DNA of 64,000 bases from Paenibacillus sp. YYML68 (GCF_027923405.1 NZ_BQYI01000001.1:2210501-2274500); one strand, 5' to 3'. Shown: positions 7,896 to 17,143, counted from the first letter of the stretch. The notes: generated by a model not told the origin, from the sequence alone. A program made the numbers and translations.

Positions 7896-8436
7896 GAAAT
7901 CCGAAGCTGGACAAGGGAGAACCCCTCCGACCTAAGCAATCATGAAGTGATTCACGACTAGCGTTGAGCAGGGAGGAACGAATGAGGACGGAATAGTTAG
8001 TTGGAGCGTGGAGTAATTGTCCTCATTCTAACGGTCGTGAACCACAGATTGCTAGGTCGGCGCATAATTTCTTAATTTTTCAAGGCTCTTGTTCAAGATC
8101 GATTCTAAAAACCGTTCATAATAGTTAGTTGGACAACGTGTTACGTTGTTGTTTTGAAGTTTGTATATGAACGGTTAAGAATCGATTTTTTGATTTCATT
8201 GGCGTGGAAGCTTGGAATTTCATATACAGGAACATAAACAAGTGGCGAGCAGCGATGGTATAATATGGAGTAACCTTCCACGCAAGGGTTGCGTTACTAA
8301 TGTTTACTCCTAAAAGCCTGCCACTTGTTAAACCTGTATATGAAATTCTAAAGAGCAAAGAAGTCAATGAAATCAAAAGATGAACAAGAGCAACGGAAAT
8401 TAAGAAATTATGCTGGGGTTTAATCAGATGGACTTC
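7896..8436 (+). ncRNA. Cassette 6: candidate structured RNA, family B (reference copy)
   Basis: No gene is visible, but there is a nested set of inverted repeats. 7927-7941 pairs with 8047-8060 (CCGACCTA...TAGGTCGG), 7951-7958 with 8034-8041, 7980-7989 with 8019-8028 (GAATGAGGAC/GTCCTCATTC), 8062-8078 with 8397-8413 (17 bp, no mismatch), 8085-8094 with 8382-8391, 8098-8120 with 8166-8186, 8215-8230 with 8333-8348 (16 bp) and 8238-8246 with 8320-8328. The ends pair as GTTATATGAA...TTCATATAAC. The strand is assumed from the cassette direction. Twelve copies occur in the window. I cannot place it in a known RNA family from memory. Confidence 0.6.
8259..8264 (+). promoter_or_regulatory. Possible -10 box inside family B cassette
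   Basis: TATAAT in the context GATGGTATAATATGG is kept in the family B copies, in the loop of the ACAAGTGGC/GCCACTTGT stem. The best -35 (TAAACA, 18 bases upstream) is poor. It could drive the next cassette or be structural only. Confidence 0.3.
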
Positions 8437-8596
8437 ATATAACAACGTATTCACGCGGCGGTCGCTGAAGCTCCCTTGGTCTGCTGGAAGATGGTTCGGG
8501 GAAGTGAATCAGGCAGACAATCCTGCGAGGCTAAGTCTTCGACCCGGCGCTACGCGCCTTAAGCCTCTCGGGTTCGTGAATACAAGAACGTTAGGC
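8437..8596 (+). repeat. attC site 6 (long class)
   Basis: R'' ATATAAC, L boxes GTATTCAC/GTGAATAC, R' GTTAGGC. Ends the first family B cassette and starts the second toxin-antitoxin cassette. Confidence 0.9.
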
Positions 8597-8615
8597 GAAA
8601 TTGCTGGGGACAATG

Positions 8616-8647
8616 AAAATAAAAAAGCCTATCAGAGTATGATAGAC
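8616..8647 (-). terminator. Terminator of toxin-antitoxin copy 2
   Basis: Same stem, loop and U-tract as at 3477, reading out of the minus-strand toxin gene. Confidence 0.75.
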
Positions 8648-8652
8648 TTAAT

Positions 8653-8919
8653 TCAGGTCTTATAGACATCACCACGGGAGCCAATTTTTATTACATGGAT
8701 TACTAATATTTCTTCTTCAACTGTGTAAACAACTCGATATGAGCCAACACGCAAACGGAAATCTTGGAATGTTCCTTGCATTCTTTTAATATCAAGTTCA
8801 GGATGGAAAGGATCTTCGGCTAATATTTGTAAGTGTTGTATAATTCGCGTTCGCATTTTCTTATCTAATTTCTGTAGGTACTTTAGTGCACTTTTATCAA
8901 TTTCAATTGAGTAAGTCAT
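8653..8919 (-). CDS. RelE/ParE-family toxin (copy 2)
   Basis: Predicted protein identical to the toxin at 3514, with the same ATG overlap with its antitoxin and the same terminator. The whole cassette 7 (8591 to 9247) is a duplicate of cassette 3, including the short-class attC. Identity over coding and non-coding bases points to recent copying within the array rather than separate capture. A second copy of the antitoxin makes loss of any one copy harmless, so addiction acts only when all copies go. Confidence 0.88.
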   Translation of the reverse strand: MTYSIEIDKSALKYLQKLDKKMRTRIIQHLQILAEDPFHPELDIKRMQGTFQDFRLRVGSYRVVYTVEEEILVIHVIKIGSRGDVYKT

Positions 8920-9139
8920 CAATAACGTCCTTAAGTTTTATGGTTTCACCACGCTTAAATGCTTCTTTTGCTTTTCTAATATCGTCTAGATCCTCCTGAG
9001 TTGTAGGTTCATCATCCCAAGGAATAAACCGATGATCACTCTTGTGAATTAATTTTTCAAGAAAGTCAGCTGCCATCGGGAGAGCATCCTCAGGTAATTG
9101 TTGAATCAACTTATTAAGTTGGTCCTTTGTTACTGCCAT
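8903..9139 (-). CDS. Antitoxin (copy 2)
   Basis: Identical to the antitoxin at 3764: 78 acidic residues, start ATG with AGGTGG upstream and a TATAAT box at 9173-9178. It overlaps the toxin start by 17 bp. Confidence 0.8.
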   Translation of the reverse strand: MAVTKDQLNKLIQQLPEDALPMAADFLEKLIHKSDHRFIPWDDEPTTQEDLDDIRKAKEAFKRGETIKLKDVIDDLLN

Positions 9140-9240
9140 TTCAAGCACCACCTAATCAGGAAAGTTATTTTAATTATAGCATGAAATTAGAAAATCATGA
9201 ATGGTGTTCTCGTGAGTAACTCGAAGAAGCCAGCAACATC

Positions 9241-9359
9241 GCCTAACACAGCATTCACGCATCGGGGCTGACGCCCCTCGGTCCGCGAGAAGTGTTTTCG
9301 AGGAAGAGGATTCAGCGGACAACCTCCTGCGGAGGTTCGTGAATGCAAGAACGTTATAT
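9241..9359 (+). repeat. attC site 7 (short class)
   Basis: R'' GCCTAAC, L boxes GCATTCAC/GTGAATGC, R' GTTATAT. Nearly identical to site 3 apart from the R' that belongs to the next cassette, as expected for cassette exchange at G/TT. Confidence 0.9.
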
Positions 9360-9901
9360 GAAATCCGAAGCTGGACAAGGGAGAACCCCTCCGACCTAAG
9401 CAATCAAGAAGTAATTCACGACCTGGGTTGAGCAGGGAGGAATGAATGAGGACGGAATAGTTAGTTGGAGCGTGGAGTGAATGTCCTCATTCTAACGGTC
9501 GTGAACCACAGATTGCTAGGTCGGCGCATAATTTCTTAATTTTTCAAGGCTCTTGTTCAAGATCGATTCTAAAAACCGTTCATAATAGTTAGTTGGACAA
9601 CGTGTTACGTTGTTGTTTTGAAGTTTGTATATGAACGGTTAAGAATCGATTATTGATTTCATTGGCGAGGAAGTGTGGAATTTCATATACAGGAACATAA
9701 ACAAGTGGCGAGCAGCGATGGTATAATATGGAGTAACCTTCCACGCAAGGTTTGCGTTATTCTAATGTTTACTCCTAAAAGCCTGCCACTTGTTAAACCT
9801 GTATATGAAATTCTAAAGAGCAAAGAAGTCAATGAAATCAAAAGATGAACAAGAGCAACGAAAATTAAGAAATTATGCTGGGGTTTAATCAGATGGACTT
9901 C
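9360..9901 (+). ncRNA. Cassette 8: candidate structured RNA, family B
   Basis: Close copy of the body at 7896 with the same stems. Small changes fall mostly in loops, such as TAATT to GAATG before GTCCTCATTC. It sits between two toxin-antitoxin cassettes. Confidence 0.6.
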
Positions 9902-10057
9902 ATATAACAACGTATTCACGCGGCGGGCTTGCGCCCTTGGTCTGCCAGAAGATGATTCGGGGAAGTAGATCAGGCAGACAATCCTGCGAGGCTAAGTCTT
10001 CGACCCGCCGCTCTGCGGCTTAAGCCTCTCGGATTCGTGAATACAAGAACGTTAGGC
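9902..10057 (+). repeat. attC site 8 (long class)
   Basis: R'' ATATAAC, L boxes GTATTCAC/GTGAATAC, tip CCGCCGCTCTGCGG, R' GTTAGGC. Confidence 0.9.
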
Positions 10058-10076
10058 GAAATTGCTGGGGACAATG

Positions 10077-10108
10077 AAAATAAAAAAGCCTATCAGAGTA
10101 TGATAGAC
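10077..10108 (-). terminator. Terminator of toxin-antitoxin copy 3
   Basis: Same hairpin and U-tract as at 3477, minus strand. Confidence 0.75.
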
Positions 10109-10113
10109 TTAAT

Positions 10114-10380
10114 TCAGGTCTTATAGACATCACCACGGGAGCCAATTTTTATTACATGGATTACTAATATTTCTTCTTCAACTGTGTAAACAACTCGATA
10201 TGAGCCAACACGCAAACGGAAATCTTGGAATGTTCCTTGCATTCTTTTAATATCAAGTTCAGGATGGAAAGGATCTTCGGCTAATATTTGTAAGTGTTGT
10301 ATAATTCGCGTTCGCATTTTCTTATCTAATTTCTGTAGGTACTTTAGTGCACTTTTATCAATTTCAATTGAGTAAGTCAT
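10114..10380 (-). CDS. RelE/ParE-family toxin (copy 3)
   Basis: Third copy with an identical predicted protein. Together with cassette 8 it repeats the pattern toxin-antitoxin then family B seen just before (cassettes 7-8, then 9-10), so the two-cassette block appears to have been duplicated in tandem. Function and caveats as for the copy at 3514. Confidence 0.88.
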   Translation of the reverse strand: MTYSIEIDKSALKYLQKLDKKMRTRIIQHLQILAEDPFHPELDIKRMQGTFQDFRLRVGSYRVVYTVEEEILVIHVIKIGSRGDVYKT

Positions 10381-10600
10381 CAATAACGTCCTTAAGTTTT
10401 ATGGTTTCACCACGCTTAAATGCTTCTTTTGCTTTTCTAATATCGTCTAGATCCTCCTGAGTTGTAGGTTCATCATCCCAAGGAATAAACCGATGATCAC
10501 TCTTGTGAATTAATTTTTCAAGAAAGTCAGCTGCCATCGGGAGAGCATCCTCAGGTAATTGTTGAATCAACTTATTAAGTTGGTCCTTTGTTACTGCCAT
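10364..10600 (-). CDS. Antitoxin (copy 3)
   Basis: Identical 78-residue antitoxin with its own TATAAT box at 10634-10639, overlapping the toxin gene. Confidence 0.8.
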   Translation of the reverse strand: MAVTKDQLNKLIQQLPEDALPMAADFLEKLIHKSDHRFIPWDDEPTTQEDLDDIRKAKEAFKRGETIKLKDVIDDLLN

Positions 10601-10701
10601 TTCAAGCACCACCTAATCAGGAAAGTTATTTTAATTATAGCATGAAATTAGAAAATCATGAATGGTGTTCTCGTGAGTAACTCGAAGAAGCCAGCAACAT
10701 C

Positions 10702-10820
10702 GCCTAACACAGCATTCACGCATCGGGGCTGACGCCCCTCGGTCCGCGAGAAGTGTTTTCGAGGAAGAGGATTCAGCGGACAACCTCCTGCGGAGGTTCG
10801 TGAATGCAAGAACGTTATAT
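10702..10820 (+). repeat. attC site 9 (short class)
   Basis: R'' GCCTAAC, L boxes GCATTCAC/GTGAATGC, R' GTTATAT. Confidence 0.9.
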
Positions 10821-11362
10821 GAAATCCGAAGCTGGACAAGGGAGAACCCCTCCGACCTAAGCAATCAAGAAGTGATTCACGACAAGGGTTGAGCATGGAG
10901 GAAGGAATGAGGACGGAATAGTTAGTTGGAGCGTGGAGTGAATGTCCTCATTCTAACGGTCGTGAACCACAGATTGCTAGGTCGGCGCATAATTTCTTAA
11001 TTTTTCAAGGCTCTTGTTCAAGATCGATTCTAAAACCGTTCATATTAGTTAGTTGGACAACATGTTACGTTGTTGGTTTTGAAGTTTGCATATGAACGGA
11101 TAAGAATCGATTATTGATTTCATTGGCGAGGAAGTGTGGAATTTCATATACAGGAACATAAACAAGTGGCGAGCAGCGATGGTATAATATGGAGTAACCT
11201 TCCACGCAAGGGTTGCGTTATTCTAATGTTTACTCCTAAAAGCCTGCCACTTGTTAAACCTGTATATGAAATTCTAAAGAGCAAAGAAGAAAATGAAATC
11301 AAAAGATGAACAAGAGCAACGAAAATTAAGAAATTATGCTGGGGTTTAGTCAGATGGACTTC
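10821..11362 (+). ncRNA. Cassette 10: candidate structured RNA, family B
   Basis: Family B body with paired changes relative to the copy at 7896: the CCGTTCATA/TATGAACGG stem is kept while neighbouring loop bases differ (CATATTAGTTAG for CATAATAGTTAG). Confidence 0.6.
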
Positions 11363-11524
11363 ATATAACAACGTATTCACGCAGCGCTCGCTGGCGCTCC
11401 CTTGGTCTGCTGGAAGATGATTCGGAGAAGTGGATTCAGGCAGACAATCCTGCGAGGCTAAGTCTTCGACCCGGCGCTGAAGCGCCTTAAGCCTCTCAGA
11501 TTCGTGAATACGAAGACGTTATCT
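11363..11524 (+). repeat. attC site 10 (long class)
   Basis: R'' ATATAAC, L boxes GTATTCAC/GTGAATAC, tip CCGGCGCTGAAGCGCC, spacer CGAAGAC, R' GTTATCT. Confidence 0.9.
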
Positions 11525-11531
11525 GAAACCC

Positions 11532-12020
11532 ATGCAAAGAAAGGAAGAGAAGCAAATCAATATAAGAGAAGCTTGCTTTAGGGACGCTCCTATCCTATCG
11601 GAACTTGCATTTTTGTCTAAGTCCTTTTGGGGATACGATAAAGAATATCTTGAAAAGGCACGAAAAATGATAATGATTACTGAAAACCAGATTAAGAAAG
11701 ACATTGTATATGTTTTAGAATCCGAAGAAAAAATACTTGGATTTTACCATTTTCAAGAGATGAATGAAGAGGGTCAATCTGAGTTAGTTTGGTTATTTAT
11801 AGATCCTGAGAGTATTGGTACTGGTTACGGAAAGAAGTTGTGGAATCATTTGATGGCTAAAGTAAGAGGAATGGAAATTGATATGTTTGTGATTAAGAGC
11901 GATCCGAACGCAGAGGGGTTTTATTTGAGACAAGGAGCCACAAGGATCGGACAGAAAAGATCAGTCGCAGATGAAAACCATGTATTACCTGTACTAGAAT
12001 ATTGGTTGAACGATGATTGA
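11532..12020 (+). CDS. GNAT-family N-acetyltransferase (cassette 11)
   Basis: 162-residue acetyl-CoA-dependent transferase. N-terminal INIREACFRDAPILSELAFLSKSFWGYDKEYL, core strand ILGFYHFQE, then the acetyl-CoA binding region ELVWLFIDPESIGTGYGKKLWNHLM, which carries the GxGxG-like SIGTGYGK pyrophosphate loop, and a C-terminal AEGFYLRQGATRIG. The substrate cannot be told from sequence; small-molecule targets are common in cassettes. The start ATG 11532 lies 14 bp after the recombination point with no clear ribosome site. Cassette ends pair as GTTATCTGA-aa-CCCATGC with GCATGGG-ca-TCAGATAAC. Confidence 0.85.
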   Translation: MQRKEEKQINIREACFRDAPILSELAFLSKSFWGYDKEYLEKARKMIMITENQIKKDIVYVLESEEKILGFYHFQEMNEEGQSELVWLFIDPESIGTGYGKKLWNHLMAKVRGMEIDMFVIKSDPNAEGFYLRQGATRIGQKRSVADENHVLPVLEYWLNDD

Positions 12021-12047
12021 GGGTAATTCAAAGAGGGCATGGGCATC

Positions 12048-12207
12048 AGATAACACCGCATTCACGCATCGGGTCTGACGCCCCTCGGTCTGCCAGGAGA
12101 TCATTCGGAGAAGCGGAATCAGGCAGACAACCCTGCGAGGCTAAGTCTTCGACCCAGCGCTGGCGCGCCTTAAGCCTCTCGGGTTCGTGAATGCAAGAAC
12201 GTTAAGT
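12048..12207 (+). repeat. attC site 11 (long class)
   Basis: R'' AGATAAC (own start GTTATCT), L boxes GCATTCAC/GTGAATGC, tip CCCAGCGCTGGCGCGCC, R' GTTAAGT. Confidence 0.9.
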
Positions 12208-12746
12208 GAAAGCCAGCCCGAAGTAAATCATGAAGAAAATCCCAACCCAATCCATCAAGAGGTTGATCCCGACCTGGGAGAAGCGAGGAAGTGTGAATCA
12301 GGACAAGTTAGTTTGATCGATGAAACACGATCAGTCCTGCTTCTAGATGTCGGGAACAACCGGATGGATTGAGTTGGGGCATAATTCCTTAATTTCTAAT
12401 GCCCTTGTTCGATCAATTCAGATTCATTCCTAATAGTTAGTTGACAACCAATTCTCGGTGTTGTCTTGGAACTATTATTAGGAATGAAGGAATTGATCTA
12501 GGATTTTGATTTCTTAGGCAGTGGAGTGAGGAACTTAGATACAGGATTGTTAACAAGTGACAGCCAGTAGGATGGATCATACGAGTAACCTGCCACGCCA
12601 AGATTGTCGTGCTAATGTTTACTCTAGAGGAGGCTGTCACTTGTAAAACCTGTATCTAAGTTCCAAAACACAAAGAAGTGAATGAAATCAAAATCGAACA
12701 AGGGCAAGGAAATTAAGGAATTATGCGGGTAGCTCAGCTGGCCATC
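12208..12746 (+). ncRNA. Cassette 12: candidate structured RNA, family A2
   Basis: ORF-less body with ends pairing as GTTAAGTGA-aa-GCCAGC with GCTGGC-ca-TCACTTAAC. It contains the same ladder of stems as the reference copy at 12904. One stem strand differs (GGGAACAACC for GGGATCAACC), leaving a single mismatch. Confidence 0.6.
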
Positions 12747-12903
12747 ACTTAACACCGTATTCACGCATCGGGCTGACGCCCTTGGTCTGCCAGGAGATAA
12801 TTCAGCGAAGTAAATTCAGGCAGACAACCCTGCGAGGCTAAGTCTTCGACCCGGCGCTACGCGCCTTAAGCCTCTCGGGTTCGTGAATACAAGAACGTTA
12901 AGT
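12747..12903 (+). repeat. attC site 12 (long class)
   Basis: R'' ACTTAAC, L boxes GTATTCAC/GTGAATAC, R' GTTAAGT. Joins two A2 cassettes, so here R'' and R' are fully complementary within the array. Confidence 0.9.
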
Positions 12904-13439
12904 GAAAGCCAGCCCGAAGTAAATCATGAAGAAGATCCCAACCCAATCCATCAAGAGGTTGATCCCGACCATAGAGAAGTGAGGAAGTGTGAATCAGGAC
13001 AAGTTAGTTTGATCGATGAAACTCGATCAGTCCTGCTTCTAAATGTCGGGATCAACCGGATGGATTGAGTTGGGGCATAATTCCTTAATTTCGAATGCCC
13101 TAGTTCGATCAATTCAGATTCATTCCTAATAGTTAGTTGACAACCAATTCTCGGCGTTGTCTTGGACCTATTAGGAATGAAGGAATTGATCGAGGACTTT
13201 GATTTCATAGGCAGGGGAGCGAGGAACTTAGATACAGGATAGTTAACAAGTGACAGTCAGTAGGATGGATCATACGAGTAACCTGCCACGCCAAGATTGT
13301 CGTGCTAATGTTTACTCTAGAGGAGGCTGTCACTTGTAAAACCTGTATCTAAGTTCCAAAACTCAAAGAGGTGAATGAAATCAAAATCGAACAAGGGCAA
13401 GGGAATTAAGGAATTATGCGGGTAGCTCAGCTGGCCATC
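12904..13439 (+). ncRNA. Cassette 13: candidate structured RNA, family A2 (reference copy)
   Basis: Stems seen: 12957-12969 with 13045-13057 (GGTTGATCCCGAC/GTCGGGATCAACC, 13 bp), AATCCATC with GATGGATT just outside it, 12995-13000 with 13030-13035 (CAGGAC/GTCCTG) enclosing GATCG/CGATC, about 13075-13090 with 13404-13419 (16 bp), 13223-13238 with 13342-13357 (GGAACTTAGATACAGG and its complement, 16 bp), and ACAAGTGACAG with CTGTCACTTGT. The order of stems matches family B, but most stem sequences differ. Confidence 0.6.
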
Positions 13440-13596
13440 ACTTAACACCGTATTCACGCATCGGGGCTGCGCCCCTCGGTCTACCAGAGGATTTTTCGGA
13501 GTAGCGGATTCAGCAGACAACCCTGCGAGGCTAAGTCTTCGACCCGGCGCTACGCGCCTTAAGCCTCTCGGGTTCGTGAATACATGAACGTTATAA
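13440..13596 (+). repeat. attC site 13 (long class)
   Basis: R'' ACTTAAC, L boxes GTATTCAC/GTGAATAC, spacer ATGAAC, R' GTTATAA. Confidence 0.9.
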
Positions 13597-13648
13597 GAAA
13601 TCCCCGCAATGTTTTTTTAAGACCTAATGTTATTGGTAGGTGATTAAC

Positions 13649-14098
13649 ATGGTATCAATTCAAAAAGCGAATAAAGAAGATAGTCACATTGTAGCGGGTA
13701 TGGTTGCAAGGTTATTGAGTGAACTAACTGCTAAAGAACTCGAAAAAGCTACATATATAAAAACATGTGAAGAATTATTTGAAGTTCCAGATATATATAG
13801 TTGTTATATTGCGTTAGATAATCAAGAGTGTGTAGGTACAGTTGCAGTTTCTGAGTCATGTTCAATATATGCCGGAGGGCGGTTTGGAATTATACAAGAG
13901 CTATATGTACTACCAGAATATCGTTCAAAGAATATCGGACATTTATTGATTGATAATATAGTTGAACTGGCAAAAGTTCGAGGCTGGAAGAGAATAGAAG
14001 TTGGAACGCCAGACCCAGTAATATGGAATCGAACAATTGAATTTTATAAGAGAGAAGGATTTAGCGAGGTAGGTTTAAAGCTTAAGATGGTATTTTGA
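13649..14098 (+). CDS. GNAT-family N-acetyltransferase (cassette 14)
   Basis: 149-residue acetyltransferase. N-terminal VSIQKANKEDSHIVAGMVARLL, central strand CVGTVAVSES, acetyl-CoA motif IIQELYVLPEYRSKNIGHLLIDNIVELA, and the late motif VIWNRTIEFYKREGFSEVG typical of GNAT C-termini. Substrate unknown. The start ATG 13649 follows TAGGTG by seven bases; a GTG at 13640 is in frame but badly placed. Cassette ends pair as GTTATAAGA-aa-TCCCCGC with GCGGGGA-ca-TCTTATAAC. Confidence 0.87.
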   Translation: MVSIQKANKEDSHIVAGMVARLLSELTAKELEKATYIKTCEELFEVPDIYSCYIALDNQECVGTVAVSESCSIYAGGRFGIIQELYVLPEYRSKNIGHLLIDNIVELAKVRGWKRIEVGTPDPVIWNRTIEFYKREGFSEVGLKLKMVF

Positions 14099-14141
14099 GA
14101 TACAAGAACCGTGAAGGTAGGCCTTCGAAGGCGGGGACATC

Positions 14142-14300
14142 TTATAACACCGCATTCACGCATCGGGCTAGCGCCCTCGGTCTGCTAGGAGATCATTCAG
14201 AGAAGTGGATTCAGGCAGACAACCCTGCGAGGCTAAGTCTTCGACCCAGTCGCTCCGCTCCTTTAAGCCTCTCGGGTTCGTGAATGCAAGAACGTTATAG
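14142..14300 (+). repeat. attC site 14 (long class)
   Basis: R'' TTATAAC (own start GTTATAA), L boxes GCATTCAC/GTGAATGC, tip CCCAGTCGCTCCGCTCC, R' GTTATAG. Confidence 0.9.
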
Positions 14301-14594
14301 GAAATCAGCGTAAATTAATAAAAATATGGAGAAAATCAAAGAATGTCAAAATCAATACATATTAACCGAATTAAAAATAGACTTGGTTCAAAAGATGTTA
14401 ACACAGTCTTTTTAAAGCAAAAAGAAATTAAGATCATAGTAAAAGAAGAATTGGGTCACTTACTTTTAATCGACGCGGCCGATTGTGACGAAATGTTTCT
14501 TTTGGCAAGTTTATTCAATCATTCAATGAAAAGTCACGATGTAATTTATTTAGAAAGAGAAGATACAAGATATACAGATTTATTTATATTTAAT

Positions 14595-16067
14595 CAGTAG
14601 CGTTGCATAAAAACTAACACGCGAACAGATTGGACAAATTGTGCTATTATTGTAATAAATAGGTCGTACTCTGTAACAAAAAACTCCTAAAATTAGGGTA
14701 ACAGGTAGCCCTGTCCAAATCCCTAACTTAGGAGATACGCATGGACAAGGATACACTATTTTCTGCATTTGGTAAATGGGTTGCACCAATAAATCCAAAC
14801 ATCATCCCGAATTGGCAAAGCACGACTACGCTCGACCGTTATGTGAAAAAGCTCGACACCTTAGTCTTTCTGTACATCTTCATCGAAGCACAGTTAGAGA
14901 AGCGAAAGGGTCTTCGTTCCATCATGCGAAAGCTGGAGCACGACGAGGAATTTCAAAAGCAACTCGGCATTGCTTCGATCAGTGCATCCCAGTTGTCCCG
15001 TAAAAATAATCAACTGGACCCAGAAGTACTTCAAGCCATCCTTTGTAATCTCATTACACAGTTGCATCGAGATGCTAGGCCGATATCAGGGCGCATCGGA
15101 ACGGTCAAGATTATAGACTCTTCTACGATCAGCGTTTGCCTACAGCGGTATAAATGGGCGACTTTCCGAAAAACGAAAGCAGGCGTGAAACTGCACCTGC
15201 GAGTGGCATTTGCTGACCCCGACCATGTTTATCCGGATAAGGCAGTGGTTACGCCTGCAAGGCCCGCAGACCGCAGCCAAATGGACGTCCTGATCGATGA
15301 GTCGGACGTCACGTATCTGATGGACCGCGGGTATCTGGACTACGGCAAATACGACAGTTACTGCGAGCGTGGCATTCGATTCGTATCACGATTAAAGGAC
15401 AATGCTGTTGTCGAAGAAGTGGAAGAACTTTCGGTGAACACAGATTCAGACATCATCCGCGATGTCAAAGTCGTGCTAGGCAAAGCTCACAAGCGCATGC
15501 AGCACCCCTTCGTATGATCGTCACCACAGACGGTCGCGGTAATGAGGTCCGTATCATTACGAATCGGTTCGACCTGACGGCAGAAGAGCTTGGTGACCTG
15601 TATCGTAGCCGCTGGCAGATCGAGATGTTCTTCCGGTGGGTCAAGCAGAACCTGAAGCTAACCTGTTTTTACGGTGACAGCGAGAACGCAGTGATGAATC
15701 AGATTTGGATCTGTTTAATTGCATACTGCTTGCTGCTGCTTATGAAGCTAGAACTGGGAACGAGTCGAACGTTAACGGAACTCATTGAGGCTTTGAAAGA
15801 ACTCATGTGGCAACCGTGGCTGAGGATGGTCGCAGCAGTAGAGCGAAAACCAAGTCGAACTTCGAGAGGGCGACAGAAGAAACAGAAAGACCAGTAAGTC
15901 GCCTAAGTCGAAAAAAACCAATCATCAACTTGAAAAGGATGAATATTACAAATGGACAGCAACTGCCTGTTTCAGGGGTACCCCGTAAGTTTTTGGCCCT
16001 TGGAATTTGAAAACTAATTTCTGAATATTCCACCATTTTAGATGTCATGATTTATGCAACGCTACTG
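14595..16067 (+). mobile_element. IS4-superfamily element (type 2, frameshifted transposase)
   Basis: 1473 bp with ends CAGTAGCGTTGCATAAA and its inverse, and a 9-bp duplication ATATTTAAT at 14586-14594 and 16068-16076. Related to the element at 44889. Confidence 0.9.
14741..15897 (+). pseudogene. IS4-superfamily transposase with a frameshift
   Basis: The first frame (14741-15517, starting MDKDTLFSAFGKW) and the second (15514-15897, IVTTDGRGNEVRIITNRFDLTAEEL) together align along the 380-residue homologue at 45018. The first carries IIDSSTI and YLMDRGYLDYGK, with the first two catalytic aspartates. The second carries YRSRWQIEMFFRWVKQ, the Y-(2)-R-(3)-E-(6)-K signature. Loss of one C in the run near 15505 explains the break. 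The element is probably inactive unless helped by a related copy. Confidence 0.85.
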
Positions 16068-16439
16068 ATATTTAATGGAGCCATTAACCCATTAACACAA
16101 AAAGAATTAAGAATGATCAAATACTCAATTGATTATTCTAAACCCATTACATATAAACTTGCTTTAATAAACACACATGATGAAACCGTTTGGGATACAT
16201 GGAAACATTGGAAGTATGACGAAGAACTTAGAATAAAGGCAGATAAAGATATGGCAATAATTAATTCATCACAACTCGGATTTGAACTGTTAGTTCATAG
16301 TTGTTCATATCTAGCTACTTCATATTCAGGGCATTCCCATTTTGATTGTCATTCTACAAAATCGTCACCAGAATTAATCATAAGAAATATAGCCAGAAAT
16401 TAAGTGATTTGTAAGTATTTCAAAGAGGACGCTGACATC

Positions 16440-16601
16440 CTATAACACCGTATTCACGCGGCGGGCCTGAAGGCCCTTGGTCTGCAGAGGCATTTTCCAA
16501 GAAGTTGATTCAGCAGACAACCCTGCGAGGCTAAGTGGCAGAGCCACCCGGCCCTTGCGGGCCTTAAGCCTCTCGGATTCGTGAATACGAAGACGTTATA
16601 T
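16440..16601 (+). repeat. attC site 15 (long class, variant tip)
   Basis: R'' CTATAAC (own start GTTATAG), L boxes GTATTCAC/GTGAATAC. The tip differs: GTGGCAGAGCCAC then CCGGCCCTTGCGGGCC, each self-complementary. R' GTTATAT. Confidence 0.9.
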
Positions 16602-17143
16602 GAAATCCGAAGCTGGACAAGGGAGAACCCCTCCGACCTGAGCAATCATGAAGTGATTCACGACTAGGGATGAGCAGGGAGGAACGAATGAGGACGAGTA
16701 GTTAGTTGGAGCGTGGAGTGATTGTCCTCATTCTATCGGTCGTGAACCACAGATTGCTAGGTCGGCGCATAATTTCTTAATTTTTCAAGGCTCTTGTTCA
16801 AGATCGATTCTAAAAACCGTTCATAATAGTTAGTTGGACAACGTGTTACGTTGTTGTTTTGAAGTTTGTATATGAACGGTTAAGAATCGATTTTTTGATT
16901 TCATTGGCGAGGAAGCGTGGAATTTCATATACAGGAACATAAACAAGTGGCGAGCAGCGATGGTATAATATGGAGTAACCTTCCACGCATGGGTTGCGTT
17001 ATTCTAATGTTTACTCCTAAAAGCCTGCCACTTGTTAAACCTGTATATAAAATTCCAAAGAGCAAAGAAGAAAATGAAATCAAAAGATGAACAAGAGCAA
17101 CGAAAATTAAGAAATTATGCTGGGGTTTAATCAGGTGGACTTC
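16602..17143 (+). ncRNA. Cassette 16: candidate structured RNA, family B
   Basis: Family B body. Relative to 7896 it has GAATGAGGACGAGTAGTTAG and CATTCTATCGG, changes outside the paired bases. The end GGTGGACTTCATATAAC pairs with the start. Confidence 0.6.

Larger units (their letters stand above)
14343..16403 (+). pseudogene. Unknown cassette gene interrupted by an IS4-type element (cassette 15)
   Basis: Joining 14343-14594 to 16077-16403 removes the element and one copy of the duplicated ATATTTAAT, and restores one open frame of 192 residues: the left part ends DLFIFN and the right part continues GAINPLTQKELRMIKYSIDY, ending IIRNIARN. I do not recognise the family. The right part is rich in aromatic and histidine residues (ETVWDTWKHWKYDEEL, SGHSHFDCHS). 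The cassette ends still pair (GTTATAGGA-aa-TCAGCGT with ACGCTGA-ca-TCCTATAAC), which confirms that both halves belong to one cassette. The left half alone ends after one IS-encoded codon. Confidence 0.85.

Noticed and set aside
7889-8443. Group II intron (attC-type) as explanation for ORF-less cassettes
   Set aside because: No domain V-like hairpin or GTGYG start was recognised, there is no reverse transcriptase, and the units end at attC boxes rather than at intron borders.
12187-12372. A 61-residue plus-strand frame in family A2 copies (MNxRTLSESQPEVNHEE...)
   Set aside because: It begins in attC sequence and crosses stems without a ribosome site; family A1, with the same structure, has no equivalent frame.
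12729-12746. tRNA-like string GCGGGTAGCTCAGCTGG near the 3' end of family A
   Set aside because: It resembles a tRNA 5' half and D arm, but no anticodon arm, T arm or acceptor 3' strand follows, and family B has different bases there. Its main part belongs to the terminal stem.
14343-14600. Stand-alone 85-residue gene before the IS at 14595
   Set aside because: Its last codons come from the IS end; the frame continues in step after the IS, so it is the left part of a longer interrupted gene.
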